Positions 22,135 to 32,800 of a DNA stretch of 64,000 nucleotides are shown piece by piece. This DNA comes from Amoebophrya sp. A120 (taxonomy: Eukaryota; Sar; Dinophyceae; Syndiniales; Amoebophryaceae). The notes below the pieces were generated by a model, which saw only the letters and a list, made by a program, of their open reading frames with translations, did not search any database and was not told the origin of the DNA. Each line of letters opens with the position of its first letter. The stretch's first letter is position 1. The translations under genes and the position numbers were made by a program. Where the stretch lies: contig CAJINV010000004.1 of NCBI GenBank assembly GCA_905178155.1, positions 1,364,881 to 1,428,880 on the forward strand, read 5' to 3'.

Positions 22135-22462
22135 GCAAAAATGTGTGAAAATGCGCCATGGAGCAAAAGCGACGGTATGGTCCAAAATGCGCCATGCACC
22201 CAAAATTTGTGACATTTCGCTAACCACCACGGCATGGTCCAAAATGTGACGCCAAAGCTGCTTTTTATAAAAAAGAAGAAGTAAGAATATCTCTTCTCTT
22301 CTTTTTTATGAAAAACAGCTTTGGCGTCACATTTTGGACCATACCGTGGTGGTTAGCGAAATGTCACACTTTTTGGGCAGATGGCACATTTTGGACCATA
22401 CCGTCGTGGTAAGAATGTGACGTGGGTACACGTCACATTTTTGCTCCATGGCACATTTTCAA
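22135..22462. repeat. Large foldback, arms about 145-165 bp
   Basis: The left arm (to about 22281) and right arm (from about 22297) are inverted copies around a loop near TAAGAATATC. Paired motifs include GACGCCAAAGCTG with CAGCTTTGGCGTC and GCGCCATGGAGCAAAA with TTTTGCTCCATGGC. The right arm carries an extra stretch (GTGACGTGGGTACACGTCAC), itself a palindrome. The arms have diverged slightly, so this is not a cloning artefact. Confidence 0.88.
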
Positions 22463-22799
22463 CCGCAGGCGGCAGTGGGTGTCGTGCGCCGTGCCTTTCC
22501 GCGGCCAGAACAGCGCCGTCATTCGGGGCGAAGTCTCGACGCTATTGGTGGAGCGCAATCGCATAGCAATGCGACTTTTTGGCTTTTTTCTGCGTAGAGA
22601 GCCAGGGCCGGGCGTGGGCTTCGGGGCCGAGCTGCCTCGGCGGCTTTGGGGGCCCGCTTCCCCGGGTGCCGCCGCGCTGCCCCGGCGCCGACCGGAGGCC
22701 CGCCGCCCGAATTCCCCGGCGCCTCTTGGCCCCTGCTTCTCGGGCTCTTCCGGGGCTTTCGCGGCCCGGTTGCCCGCCCGCAAAGCTCTTGGAGGGCGC

Positions 22800-23612
22800 A
22801 AAAACTGTCTTTCGTTCTCCCCCGAGCGGGACCTGGAACTTTCGCAGCTTCAAGGCTGCGAAGGTTCCAGTTCCCGCTCGACAAAACTGGGGCAGGATTT
22901 GAAAAGGTGTGGCCTTCTCGCACCTCTTCACTCACAAGTTGGCGACCACGCCAACAAAGACAGCGCGTCCAGTTTTGCCGAGCGGGAGCTGGAACCTTCG
23001 CAGCTTCGGGGCGGCGAAAGTTCCAGCCCCCGGTCGTTAGAGAACGCAGGGGCTGTGTTTCGTTCTCCCCCGGGCGGGGGCTGGAACCTTCGCAGCCTCA
23101 AGGCTGCGAAGGTTCCAGTTCCCGCTCGACAAAACTGGGAAAGTGCTGCACTTTTTCGAGTTTTGTCGAGCGGGAACTGGAACTTTCGCAGCTCCTCAAG
23201 GCTGCGAAGGTTCCAGTTCCCGCTCGACAAAACTGGGAAAGTGCTGCACTTTTTCGAGTTTTGTCGAGCGGGAGCTGGCACTTTCGCAGCTCGAAGGCTG
23301 CGAAAGTTCCAGTTCCCGCTCGACAAAACTGGAAAAAGATTGCCGGGCGCCGCAGTGGTTCCAGTTTTACCGGGCGGGGGCTGGCGCTTTCGCCGCTGGA
23401 AGGTTGCGAAAGTTCCAGTTCCCGCTCGACAAAACTGGAAAAAGATAGATTGGAACGCAGCTGGAAGGGTGCGAAAGTTCCAGGCCCCGCGCGACAAAAC
23501 TAGGAAAAGACTGGGAGTGCTGCAGTGGGTCCAGTTTTGTCGAGCGGGAGCTGGAGCGCTCGCAGCTTCAAGGCTGCGGAAGCTCCCGCCCCCGTTCGAT
23601 AAAACTGCGAGC
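22800..23612. repeat. Tandem array of hairpins, GTCGAGCGGGAACTGGAAC type
   Basis: About seven units each read TTTTGTCGAGCGGGAACTGG then AACTTTCGCAGC, a short loop, and the inverse arm GCTGCGAAAGTTCC then CAGTTCCCGCTCGACAAAA. The arms are about 35 bp. Spacers such as GGAAAGTGCTGCACTTTTTC and GGAAAAAGAT separate them. The unit strand sense cannot be assigned because each is its own inverse. Long open frames on both strands here are by-products of this symmetry. Confidence 0.9.
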
Positions 23613-23639
23613 GACGCTCCCCAGGGCCAGGGGGCCCTG

Positions 23640-24145
23640 CTTCTCATTGTTGCCCCGCGCCGTTTCGCCGCGTTTCTCGATGTTCTCCGAGCGCGGGGGC
23701 CCCGTTCCCCCGTGTTGCCCGGCGCCTTGGGGCCGCGTTTCTCGGTGTTTCTCCGAGCTTGGGGGCCCCGCTTCTCAATGTTGCCCCGCGCCTGGGGGCC
23801 CCGCTTCTCAATGTTTCCCCTTGTTTGGGGGCCGCGTTTCCCGATGTGCCTCCGCGCCTGGGGGCCCCGTTTCTCAATGTTGGCACGCGCGGAAAGGAAA
23901 CTATGCAAACATTGAGAAACGGGGCCCCCAAAGCGTGGGGGCACATCGGGAAACGCGGCCCCCAAACACGGGGAAACATTGAGAAACGGGGCCCCCAAGG
24001 CGCGAAGGCACGTCGAGAAACGCGGCCCCCAGGCGCGGAGCAACATTGAGAAACGGGGCCCCCAAGCGCGGAGAAACATGAGAGGCGCCCGCGGCCCCAA
24101 GGCGCGGAGAAACATCGCGAAACGGGCTCCCCAAACGCGGAGCAG
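23640..24145. repeat. Array of about 33-bp repeats inverted about a centre near 23900
   Basis: The left half repeats GGGGGCCCCGTTTCTCAATG then TTG..CGCGC, alternating with GGGGGCCGCGTTTCCCGATG. The right half repeats the inverse (CATTGAGAAACGGGGCCCCC). The centre (about 23890-23912) is a unique segment with GGAAAGGAAACTATGCAAA. The whole forms one inverted repeat with about 250-bp arms made of short repeats. Confidence 0.88.
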
Positions 24146-24159
24146 TTCGGTCTCGGTCT

Positions 24160-24530
24160 GGGCCAATTTGCATTGCAGGCCTGTCCGGATTCAGTTTCGG
24201 GCACTTTTGCAATGAAAATTGGCCAAGATGAGGCCAATTTGCATTGCAGGCTGGCCCGGATTCGGTTTCAGGCAATTTTGCAATGCAAATTGGCCAAGAG
24301 GAGGCCCATTTGCATTGCAGGCGTGCCCGGATTCAGTTTCAGGCATTTTTTGCAATGCAAAATGGCCAAGATGAGGCCAAGTCGCATTGCAGGCTTGCCC
24401 GGATTCAGTTCCGGGCAATTTTGCAATGCAAACTGGCCAAGATGAGGCCAGGTTGCATTGCAGGCTTGCCCGGATTCAGTTTCAGGCAATTTTGCAATGC
24501 AAACTGGCCAAGATGAGGCCAATTTGCCGG
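24160..24530. repeat. 71-bp tandem repeat, about five units, each a hairpin
   Basis: The unit start GAGGCC occurs at 24230, 24301, 24373, 24444 and 24515, a period of 71-72 bp. Each junction forms a hairpin: GCAATGCAAATTGGCC, loop AAGATGA, GGCCAATTTGCATTGC. A shared CCGGATTCAGTTTCAGGCAA lies in the unit. Confidence 0.93.
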
Positions 24531-25450
24531 ATTTGTCATGCAGATTGGCCCAACGAGCCAATCCTCCTGACAGATCTGCGTCGCATTTACTGCCTCTTTT
24601 GCTGGTCCGGGCTTCTCGAAATCCGGACCACCAAAGGAGCCAGGTGTTGTTTTCCCAAAAGAGCCACTGGCCCTCGCAGTTTGGGAAGCCCCCAAGTCAA
24701 ATCTGCCCAGATTTGTCATGCAAAATGGCCACCCGGGGCCGATTTGCATCGCCCGCCCGCGGGGAGCCCTTTCTGGGGGCAATTTGTGCTGCCCCTGCCC
24801 ACCCGACCGGATTTGGGCATCGGGCGCATTTGCAATGCAAATGATGCCAGATCTGTCATGCAAATTGGCCAACCGGGGCCACCCGGGCCAATTTGCACGG
24901 CAGCCCGCGGGCCGCCTCGAACCATGGGCGAGTTTGTCATGCAAAACCCCCTTTCCGGGCAATTTGCATGACAAACTCGCTGGGCGGGTGCCCGCGATGA
25001 CAGGTTGCATCGCAAATCCGCCTCCTCGCACGGAGGCCATCGCGAAGTTGCAGCTCAGCCTCCAGGCTGAGCTGCAACTTTGCTCCCGGGGAGCGCAAGT
25101 TGTCGGTGCTGGAGCCAGTGGTTCCGGCACGGGACGGATCTTTCCGTGCGTCAAAACTTTTTGACGCGCGGAAAGATCTTTTCCGTGCTGGTGCCACCAA
25201 TTGATTTGTGCTAAGAGCCACTGGCTCAAACAGTCGGGCGCCTGCTTTTGGGGGTTCCGGATTTGTCATGCGGATTGGCCCAGAGAGCCAATCTTCATGA
25301 CAAATCTGCATGACAAATCTGCGTCACATTTACTGGTTCTTTTGCTGGTCCGGGCTTCGATACAACTCCAAACTCTTGGAGTTGGATCGAAATCCGGACC
25401 ACCAAAAGAACCAGATGTTGTTTTCCTAAAAGAACCACTGGTTCTCACAG
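24530..25450. repeat. Composite hairpin-rich block
   Basis: Several short foldbacks follow each other: GCGAGTTTGTCATGCAAA with its inverse (24931-24981), GTTGCAGCTCAGCCT with its inverse (25044-25078), GATCTTTCCG with CGGAAAGATC (25138-25182), and TTCGATACAACTCCAA with its inverse (25355-25391). A longer unit with GCTGGTCCGGGCTTC and ATCCGGACCACCAAA occurs twice (about 24590-24700 and 25325-25455). TTTGTCATGC motifs are frequent, as inside the introner-like elements. Confidence 0.8.
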
Positions 25451-25635
25451 TTTCATCCCAGGGGGGAGCTCGGTCCAGAGGACAAACATTCTCGCATTTT
25501 CAAACTTTAAAGCGCTTTCTTCATCCCAGGGGGGAGCTCGGTCCGTCAGGACAAGCAGCCCAGCACTTTCAAGCTTTAAAATGATTTTTTCATCCCAGGG
25601 GGGAGCTCGGTCCGTCAGGACAAACTTTAGCCGCC
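25445..25635. repeat. Three tandem copies of a roughly 70-bp unit with CATCCCAGGGGGGAGCTCGG
   Basis: The motif CATCCCAGGGGGGAGCTCGG begins at about 25453, 25522 and 25591, each followed by TCC, GGACAA and a CTTTAAA stretch. A fourth related motif lies at about 21906 on the other side of the block. Confidence 0.88.
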
Positions 25636-26805
25636 TCAAAGAGAAAAAACTTAAAAAAAAAGAAAATTTGAGACAAGCCAGCAGATACATAATGCATGGT
25701 CTCTGAGAATAATAGCAATCCAATTTATTGACATTTGTGCACTTTTTCTTACCCCTCTGCATAAATATAGCGCACAGCTGACGGCTTTTTCAAAATTTTT
25801 CAAAAATAAAAAATTTTCTAGGAGGATGACTATGGTTATGTCTTCACCACCAAAAGACACGCACTAGAGATTGACTATCTCAGAGAGTGTTTTCTTTGTA
25901 TGTAGTGGATTGCCACTCCTGATCTTTTCGGTTTCTTGACCATTTTGGAAAATTGTGAAAAAATCATAAAAATACTTCCACAACTGCCCACACCTCCAAT
26001 CTAGTGCAAGCCCCCTCCCCCTTGCACCTCCGCTGAGGCCTGTTGCCTCTTCTTCACTGCCGGGAGCGGAGTAAATCCGTTGACGCACTGCCAAACGCGT
26101 TGAAAGAGCTGCCCGCGGGCCCGGAATCCGGTGCCGGATACCGTCGCCTACCGCCGGGCTTATAGCTTTGTGCCCCATCTTCCACAGCCGCCGATTCATC
26201 GCGGTGCCGTGCCCCCACCGCGGCGCCGCTCGTCGCGAGCGCTGCGCGGCGCTCCTCGCGGGCTTCGTCCATAGCGACCCTGTTCTACGTCAGCTTCGCC
26301 GATCGCAATAGCCGTCCTGTGCCCGCGGGCCGCGCGGATCGCGATCCTGTGGCCCGCACGGATCGCGGCCGGTTCGCATGCTAGCGTCGCCGGTCCGCGC
26401 CGCGGCTGCTGCTTTCTTATGGCGCACGGGCGTGGGCTTCGGCTTGGCCGAGGCGCGGCCGTCCGTATCTGCGGTAGCCCACCGACCAGCAGGGCGGCGC
26501 AGCTCGCATGGCGCTCTCGAAGCAAAGTGTGTCGGTCCTGGAGTAACAAGAGCGTCTCGGTTTCAAATGCGTATCTCTGTCACCGCGTGATCAAAATCTT
26601 CCAACAGCTGATCCCTAGATCGTGCAAAGTAAAATCGTTCCAGAAATGAAATTCCAATCGCGAATCTTGTCAAGAAGATTTGCCGAAAGTGCGCGCAAAG
26701 CAGTGTTGAAAAAAATTATCCGCGGAGATTAAAAATACCAAAACAGGTGGTTTTTTTCGCGCTCGAAAACTGTATGAAACTCGCTTCCGTCTGATTTTTC
26801 ACATT
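25636..26805. other. Right edge of the strand-switch region, no supported gene
   Basis: AT-rich to about 26000, then GC-rich with repeated GGATCGCG-like words (about 26270-26370). Minus-strand frames over the GC-rich part show no motif. This is the upstream region of the 839-residue protein. Confidence 0.4.
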
Positions 26806-29325
26806 ATGCCTTCTTCGCCGAGTCGTGCGCTCGATCAGCGCATCCGGCGCACCACCGTAACCGTCGCCACTCTCGGGGGCGATCCCATCTTGGAAACCCA
26901 TGCGCAAGTCGTGCGGAAGGAGGCTCAAGAGAAGAAGCAGACCACTACCCGCCCCGGGCGCGCGCAAAAAGTGCGCTCGGAAGCGACACTTCTCCTACCG
27001 GAAGATTATTTTTGCCCTACGTCCTCACGACGTCCAACCGATACTTTTTCTTTTCGCAGCAGCCAGCAAGAACGGCACCTTTGCACGCTGGAGGATGTCG
27101 AAAAGCTAGCCGTGGAGCGGTTGGAAGCGCTTCGGGACGCCCACCTGGAGGAGCGACGGGCGGTTTACGCGTCCGCGTGCGGCTTAGAGGACGAGCGGAA
27201 GTTTTTCGTTCTGCAAGAGTCCTCGCGTGTATGCGCAGAAGGAGTTCATCTTCCTCGCAGATTCGACCCGACAGAACCAAAACAAGACCGTAGCTGTCCC
27301 GAGACTTCTCCGTATACAACTCCCGCGCCTTGGACCGACCATCGCATCCTGCGACAGGCGCTGGCGGGGTGTTACGGTCAAGGTGCAGCTGCCCAATCCC
27401 CGGTTTTCGACTGCGCCGAGCTGTACCGCGGTCGCTGCGAGGTCGGGGGTGCGCCGGGTGTCGCGAGAATTCTCGTTCACGAGGGGCAGAACTCCAGCTC
27501 GTCCGGTGGGCAAGGATTCTCCGAGGAACTCCGGAAGCACTTGCGCGGTGCAAAATCCTCCTTCCGGGCGAGGAAAGAAGATGCGGTAGACCACGGCGAG
27601 AAAATTCCCCAGCAGCACCGAGGAGCTACCCAAGGTCATAGTACAACTCGCAGTTGTAGCGGTAACCACAGTTCTTCCGCGTCAGGATCCGGAGTGGATG
27701 ATCCCAAACAGGCCGCTGCAGCCCCCCTGCAGGACCCGCGAGTAGTAGAGACATCAAGCACCCGCTGCAATTTCATGCGCAGAAATCATGATCAACAACT
27801 CCGTGACCGCTTCACCCGTTACCTCTCGCCGGGGAAAGTGCATCTGTGCCGCTGGGAACTAGACGAAGCGAAGTGGGGACCGGTGCTGCGAAATTTCGTC
27901 GACGTGGAGGAATTCGATGAAAAGGCTGTGCTGGCTTTCACCCTGGTGCTGGAGAAAACGAATGTTGAGCAGGATTATTTTAACAAGGGAGCCAAATTAT
28001 ATGGCGACGTAGGACCACGGGACGACTTGTTGCTGATTCCGATAGACCGGCTGGGTTCTTCACCCGGAGGCTTTTTGGTCCCGGTGCAACGAACGATGAA
28101 CCGCACGCCTGCGAACAACATCACACTTGCCGATGGGGTCATAGAAGATGAAGACGTCGACGCGTCAACAAACCAGGTACGCACCTTTTACGCTTCTCCG
28201 CAGACGCGGAGCTTTTGCCAAAACTCGGTGAAGACAACTAAACGTCCATGCGGTGGCGACGATGAAGTGGGTAAGACGAAATCTGAAAACTCGAAGGCCT
28301 TCTCTTTCACTTCTGCTACCGAGGAAGCGAGATTCTGGGCAATGGTTGATTTTTGCTGCGAAAAAGCGGCGGAGCGGTGCTGGGGCGGCGGGGTGGTCGA
28401 AGTGGTGGCGGCGCTTGGTTGTACTTGCTGGGATGTTGAACAAAAGGGGTCTACTTCGTCCCTTGATGGTGTTCCGACCACCCAAGCTGATGCTGGAGGG
28501 GAAATAACATCCCGCTGTGTTCTCAGTACGCCGCAACCCGCCCTTCCGTTCAGCGCCTGGCTTCGCGAGCGGCAGGAGACGGAGGTGAAGAAGACGCTGG
28601 TGGAGAACTTGTACCTGCTAGACCTCCGTGCAGGCGGGGACGAAGTTTGTGAAAATAGTACCCTCGTCCCCGAAGTAGATGAAGCACATGATGCTTCTAT
28701 CTCCGCTCTCGTTTCCTCTGCCGACAGAATCCGGTTCCGGGAGATACGGTCGCGGGCGGGGCAGATTCGAGAACAACTCGCGGTCGTGGATCGGAAGTAC
28801 GAGCATCTTTTTGGCTACTTTGAAGCGCTGGAATTGCACAGAAGAGAGGCTGGTGCAACGGATGCACTGGCTCGGTTGCCGGAAGGGAGCGACGAAGAGG
28901 CATTGCAGCGGCAGGTGGAATGCGGATTATCTTCGCCGTTTGTGCTGATTCCTACCCGTGTGGAGGAAACAGGAAGCGACTCGTTTCCGGCAGAAGAGGA
29001 GAAAATTGTTTCATATTGCGAGCAAGAGGAATTTTTCGCTTCTGATGAAGAAGGTATGGAGGGCGAAAACTGCGTGGTTTCGGTTGACGATGCTGCATCT
29101 ACCGGCTCAACAGCGGCACGCGATTTCTGGGACGCCGGCGAGGACGAAAATTGTAGTGCAAAACTGATGCGCGACGAAAGCGACCCAGTGCTACCAGAGA
29201 ACGGCGCTGACCGAGAAGATTTTAGAGACCTACAGTCACTTTTCAAATCGACTCCAATAGATTCCCTTCCTTTATTTCCACTCGAGCTCTCTATGCTCGT
29301 GAAAGACCGTGGGTATAATTATTGA
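26806..29325 (+). CDS. Unknown 839-residue protein, single exon
   Basis: This is one uninterrupted frame from ATG (MPSSPSRALDQRIRRTTVTV) to the stop. It has no intron of either kind, unlike all recognised genes in the window. I recognise no catalytic motif, signal peptide or membrane segment. The middle (residues about 330-440) looks folded, with RFTRYLSPGKVHLCRWELDE, AVLAFTLVLEKTNVEQDYFN and DLLLIPIDRLGSSPGGFLVP. A Ser/Glu-rich stretch follows, then a possible coiled coil (SRAGQIREQLAVVDRKYEHL) and SPFVLIPTRVEET, and an acidic tail. A nuclear or cytosolic regulator is possible, but this is only a guess from composition. It is the first plus-strand gene after the strand switch. Confidence 0.75.
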   Translation: MPSSPSRALDQRIRRTTVTVATLGGDPILETHAQVVRKEAQEKKQTTTRPGRAQKVRSEATLLLPEDYFCPTSSRRPTDTFSFRSSQQERHLCTLEDVEKLAVERLEALRDAHLEERRAVYASACGLEDERKFFVLQESSRVCAEGVHLPRRFDPTEPKQDRSCPETSPYTTPAPWTDHRILRQALAGCYGQGAAAQSPVFDCAELYRGRCEVGGAPGVARILVHEGQNSSSSGGQGFSEELRKHLRGAKSSFRARKEDAVDHGEKIPQQHRGATQGHSTTRSCSGNHSSSASGSGVDDPKQAAAAPLQDPRVVETSSTRCNFMRRNHDQQLRDRFTRYLSPGKVHLCRWELDEAKWGPVLRNFVDVEEFDEKAVLAFTLVLEKTNVEQDYFNKGAKLYGDVGPRDDLLLIPIDRLGSSPGGFLVPVQRTMNRTPANNITLADGVIEDEDVDASTNQVRTFYASPQTRSFCQNSVKTTKRPCGGDDEVGKTKSENSKAFSFTSATEEARFWAMVDFCCEKAAERCWGGGVVEVVAALGCTCWDVEQKGSTSSLDGVPTTQADAGGEITSRCVLSTPQPALPFSAWLRERQETEVKKTLVENLYLLDLRAGGDEVCENSTLVPEVDEAHDASISALVSSADRIRFREIRSRAGQIREQLAVVDRKYEHLFGYFEALELHRREAGATDALARLPEGSDEEALQRQVECGLSSPFVLIPTRVEETGSDSFPAEEEKIVSYCEQEEFFASDEEGMEGENCVVSVDDAASTGSTAARDFWDAGEDENCSAKLMRDESDPVLPENGADREDFRDLQSLFKSTPIDSLPLFPLELSMLVKDRGYNY

Positions 29326-29839
29326 AAACGAATAAAATCGACAAAATGACTTTATGTATTGTTCCCCAATCATTATCAAAAAAATCCTGCTACGTATGCG
29401 CTTCATGCTTCTACATGTTTCCACAACTGATATTGTTCCAATAAGCAGTCAACCTGCAGGCTTCTTCTCCAGCGGCAAAATGAGCTGGAGAAATGTTTCG
29501 CAGTAAGATCTGATGGAATCCATTTGTGAACAACAAGTTTTCTTTTGCGATCCTGAAGTGACAGAGTCGAAAACCTTTTTCATCCGCGGTTGACGAGATC
29601 CGTAGTACTGAAACAAATCACGGCAGGATCACAAAAAATTCAGATGTCTGTTTTGGTTGTTGAATGATTTTCTTTTGCTGTTTTCTGCATTTCATCCCAG
29701 GGCACTGAAACAAGGTTCAAAATTAAGTCGCACTTCGAAGATAGTCTCACCCTTTGTTTTCGATTGCGTTTTGCACAACAGTAGAATTAAGTTTGAATTT
29801 TTCTACTTTACTTTCTCGGAAAACTCTTAAAAAAGAAAC
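29326..29839. other. No supported gene
   Basis: Short spacer between the 839-residue protein and eIF3d. A CATCCCAGGGCACTG word (about 29693) resembles the motif of the 25.4-kb repeats. Nothing else is seen. Confidence 0.4.
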
Positions 29840-32800
29840 ATGGGCCTGTTCGTGTTGCCAGAAGATACCGGTGCCGGTTGGGGCCCGAGCGGCGAGTCGT
29901 CGTCGTCCCTGCCGAAGTATCCGATCGAGAACATCAACAGGTATTGAATAAAGATTTTTTTGTAGTTGTTTTGCATGCGAAAAACGACGATATACCATGT
30001 ACGTGATATCGCTACGCAAAAGTGGTCTCCTTCCCGAAAAACACAAACTCCTCACCCCAGATACCCCCCGGCGCGCGTGGGTAAAGCTTGCGACTTCACC
30101 CAGGCCACCCAGGACCGCATTCGGCAGATGCAGGCGCGTGACGCGGCACAGGGCGGCAATATGCAGGGCCGAAAACAGAACACCTGGGCGCAGCAACAGC
30201 AGCCGCTCGTGGTCGAGGACGGCTATAACTTGGTGGACACAAAAGCGAGCGCGCGGAAGAAGCAGAACAGCGGCTACGCACAGAGGAGCCGACCGAATTA
30301 TCAGCAAAGTAGAGAAGCTAATGTCAGATTTATTTGTAATGCGTAGAAATAGAATTAGAATAAAATACAGCTAGACCTAGAGCTGCAGATGAAGTAGAAG
30401 TCGTGTATGAAAACTTGTCGTGCGCGAAGCGGAATGAGATGAACCTGTGCTGTCTAGCGTGATATCCTTGTTCCGTCAAAACCTCCAACCAAAATCACGC
30501 CCACAGTGAACCAGAACGCGATTAAGCAGCAGAACTACCAGGAGGGTATTTTGGGTAAAAACGCGAAGACCAAGCCCACCGACCCGAAGAAGGCCGCCGC
30601 GGCGAAGGGCATATCAAATGCAAAAATGTCTGGGTCTGGAAGGATGCAAGGTTTGCCATGCACATTTTGCATGACTCCTGATGTCTGCGATGCATGCCCT
30701 AGCATCACAGATCTTGTGAGGGCTTTCTGATGCCTATACCGTATGAGAAATGCCCTCTCGCCGGGGCCAAAACCAGACCTCTTTTGCTGTTCATGCAATA
30801 CAGATTTTTGGATAATGCAGACGAAGCATGACAAGTTGCATTCTTCCAGACCCAGACACTTTTACAGTTGATAGGGCAAGGGGAAGGGCAAGGGAAAAGG
30901 CTTCAACAACCGCCGGGGCATGCAGGCGCCGACCTTCCGGGACTGGAGTGTGCCCGTCAAGAACGATTGGGAGACTTTGGTGGAGTTCCCTTTGACCGGG
31001 TTTGTCAAGATGGGCTTGGACGCAAGACAGGTGAAAGCCGAGGACTTGGTGTGGTGCGGAAAGCTCTACCACGTCAGCAAGGCCTTCGACCGGGTGAATT
31101 TTCGGCAGGCAAAGCAGCTGCCGGTCGCCAACGACGTCAACTTTTACAACGTATTCTGGTTGATGATATGTTGCGATTTCACTTTTTACAAAAACACATT
31201 ATGTTATCCTTTTGATGCTACACCAGTGTTTATTTGCATGCACAAACAAAGTCACGTGGAAAATAAGATCAACATCAAGCACGTCAAATTACGCATGACA
31301 ACAAGAACCTTCTCCCAACAACAGCCCACCACCACCCAAGACGAGACTATTGAGGCTCTGATGACCGACGACTCCAGCATTGAGGTCGCGGGAACGGATC
31401 ACATCCTCGCCTGTCTCATGGCCGCGGGGAGAAGTGTGTACTCCTGGGATGTTTTGGTCCAGAAGATCGGCAACAAATTGATCTTCGACAAGCGCGACGG
31501 CGCGCCGTGCGATTTCACGACCGTGAACGAAACCGCGCAGGAACCGCCCAGCTACAACCCGGAAGACAAGGACAGCATCAACGCACCACCCAAGCTGTCC
31601 CGGGAAGCCGCACGTACTTATTTTTTGGAAAAATTTTTTCGTGGCTGATTTGGTGACTAAAGTTATTTTTCAAGAACACGTGTGCATGACAATTCCTGAT
31701 CATAGTGCTGTGTATGTGTTTCGGCCTTACAAATTCCACAACTAAAAACAGGTGTCAACCAGAACTTTTCCGAGTGCGTCGTGGATCGCAAAATCGACCC
31801 GGAGGAGCACGAGCCACACCCTTTTGGTGACGACGAAGAAGAGGAAGTGTCGGCAATCTGCTACCGATACAGAAAATTCACCCTGCCAGGTATCTATAAT
31901 TAAAGTAACTGTGTGCTTCTTCAACACTGGGATTTGATGACATATATGCACCTCACCACCTGCTGGCTTTTCTTCGCAGCAGCACTACAAGCTGCTGTGA
32001 CAATTATGTTTGGAGTTGCGGACGACCGGCGCTGTGCAGGAGGATGAAATTTCAACGAGACGATCTTCAAGCACACAAGAATACACAACAAATAGCCACG
32101 TCGAGTTGTGTCAAAATATGAAAATAAACCACAGGTGACAAGAAATCTCCGGACCCGCTCCGACAGCAGGACGTGGCGATGGTGGTTCGCGCGGAAGTGA
32201 GCGGAAAAACCGCCAGCCAGTACGTGTCCGCAAAGTGCCTGAACTATTTCGAGGCGATATTCTGAGTAAAAACGTCCCCACCCCAGAGTTGTGATGCAAA
32301 TCTGCATGCCAAAAAAGTTTCTCATGCGGAACCCCATGAGAAGCATTTTCTAGCCGTGTTTGGGAATTTGTGATGCTAGAATCAGCATGATGTGCTAGAT
32401 CTGTGATGCTTTTCAACCAGCTAAACAGGATTACGCTACGAGGACAAACTTGTCATGCGAAACAACCAAAGCTGGTGGATTTGTTATAGCAGATTCGTTC
32501 CGCATCTTGACTGTGTTGTGGGGACGTTTTTCCTCAGGATAGGCGAAGAATTCCACTATCACGTGGCGACAACACTTGGAGGCGCAGCCCGGTGCGGTCT
32601 TGGCGAACGAACTGAAAAACAACAGCTTCAAACTCGGAAGATGGGTGGCGCAGGTATAATCAATCTACAAAAATGTATCGCCACAGTGAAAGTAGGTCTG
32701 GCACCAGTGGACCGTGTCTGTACTTAATTACATGCGGGATCTTTTTACCACAGCTAGATGCCGTGGGCATTACTCAAAAACTTGCATATATGACATGAAT

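Noticed and set aside
22422-24275. Long open frames on both strands (497 and 412 codons and others)
   Set aside because: They consist of short repeats read in several frames, rich in Arg, Gly and Pro. The self-inverse hairpin units open matching frames on both strands. No non-repetitive coding part exists.
22800-24530. CRISPR-like array
   Set aside because: Repeats with spacers are present, but units are self-inverse hairpins with similar spacers, there are no cas genes, and the genome is clearly eukaryotic with spliceosomal introns.
26806-29325. E2F/DP-like transcription factor
   Set aside because: A weak resemblance near SPFVLIPTR and the preceding coiled coil suggested DP, but no winged-helix DNA-binding motif is visible.
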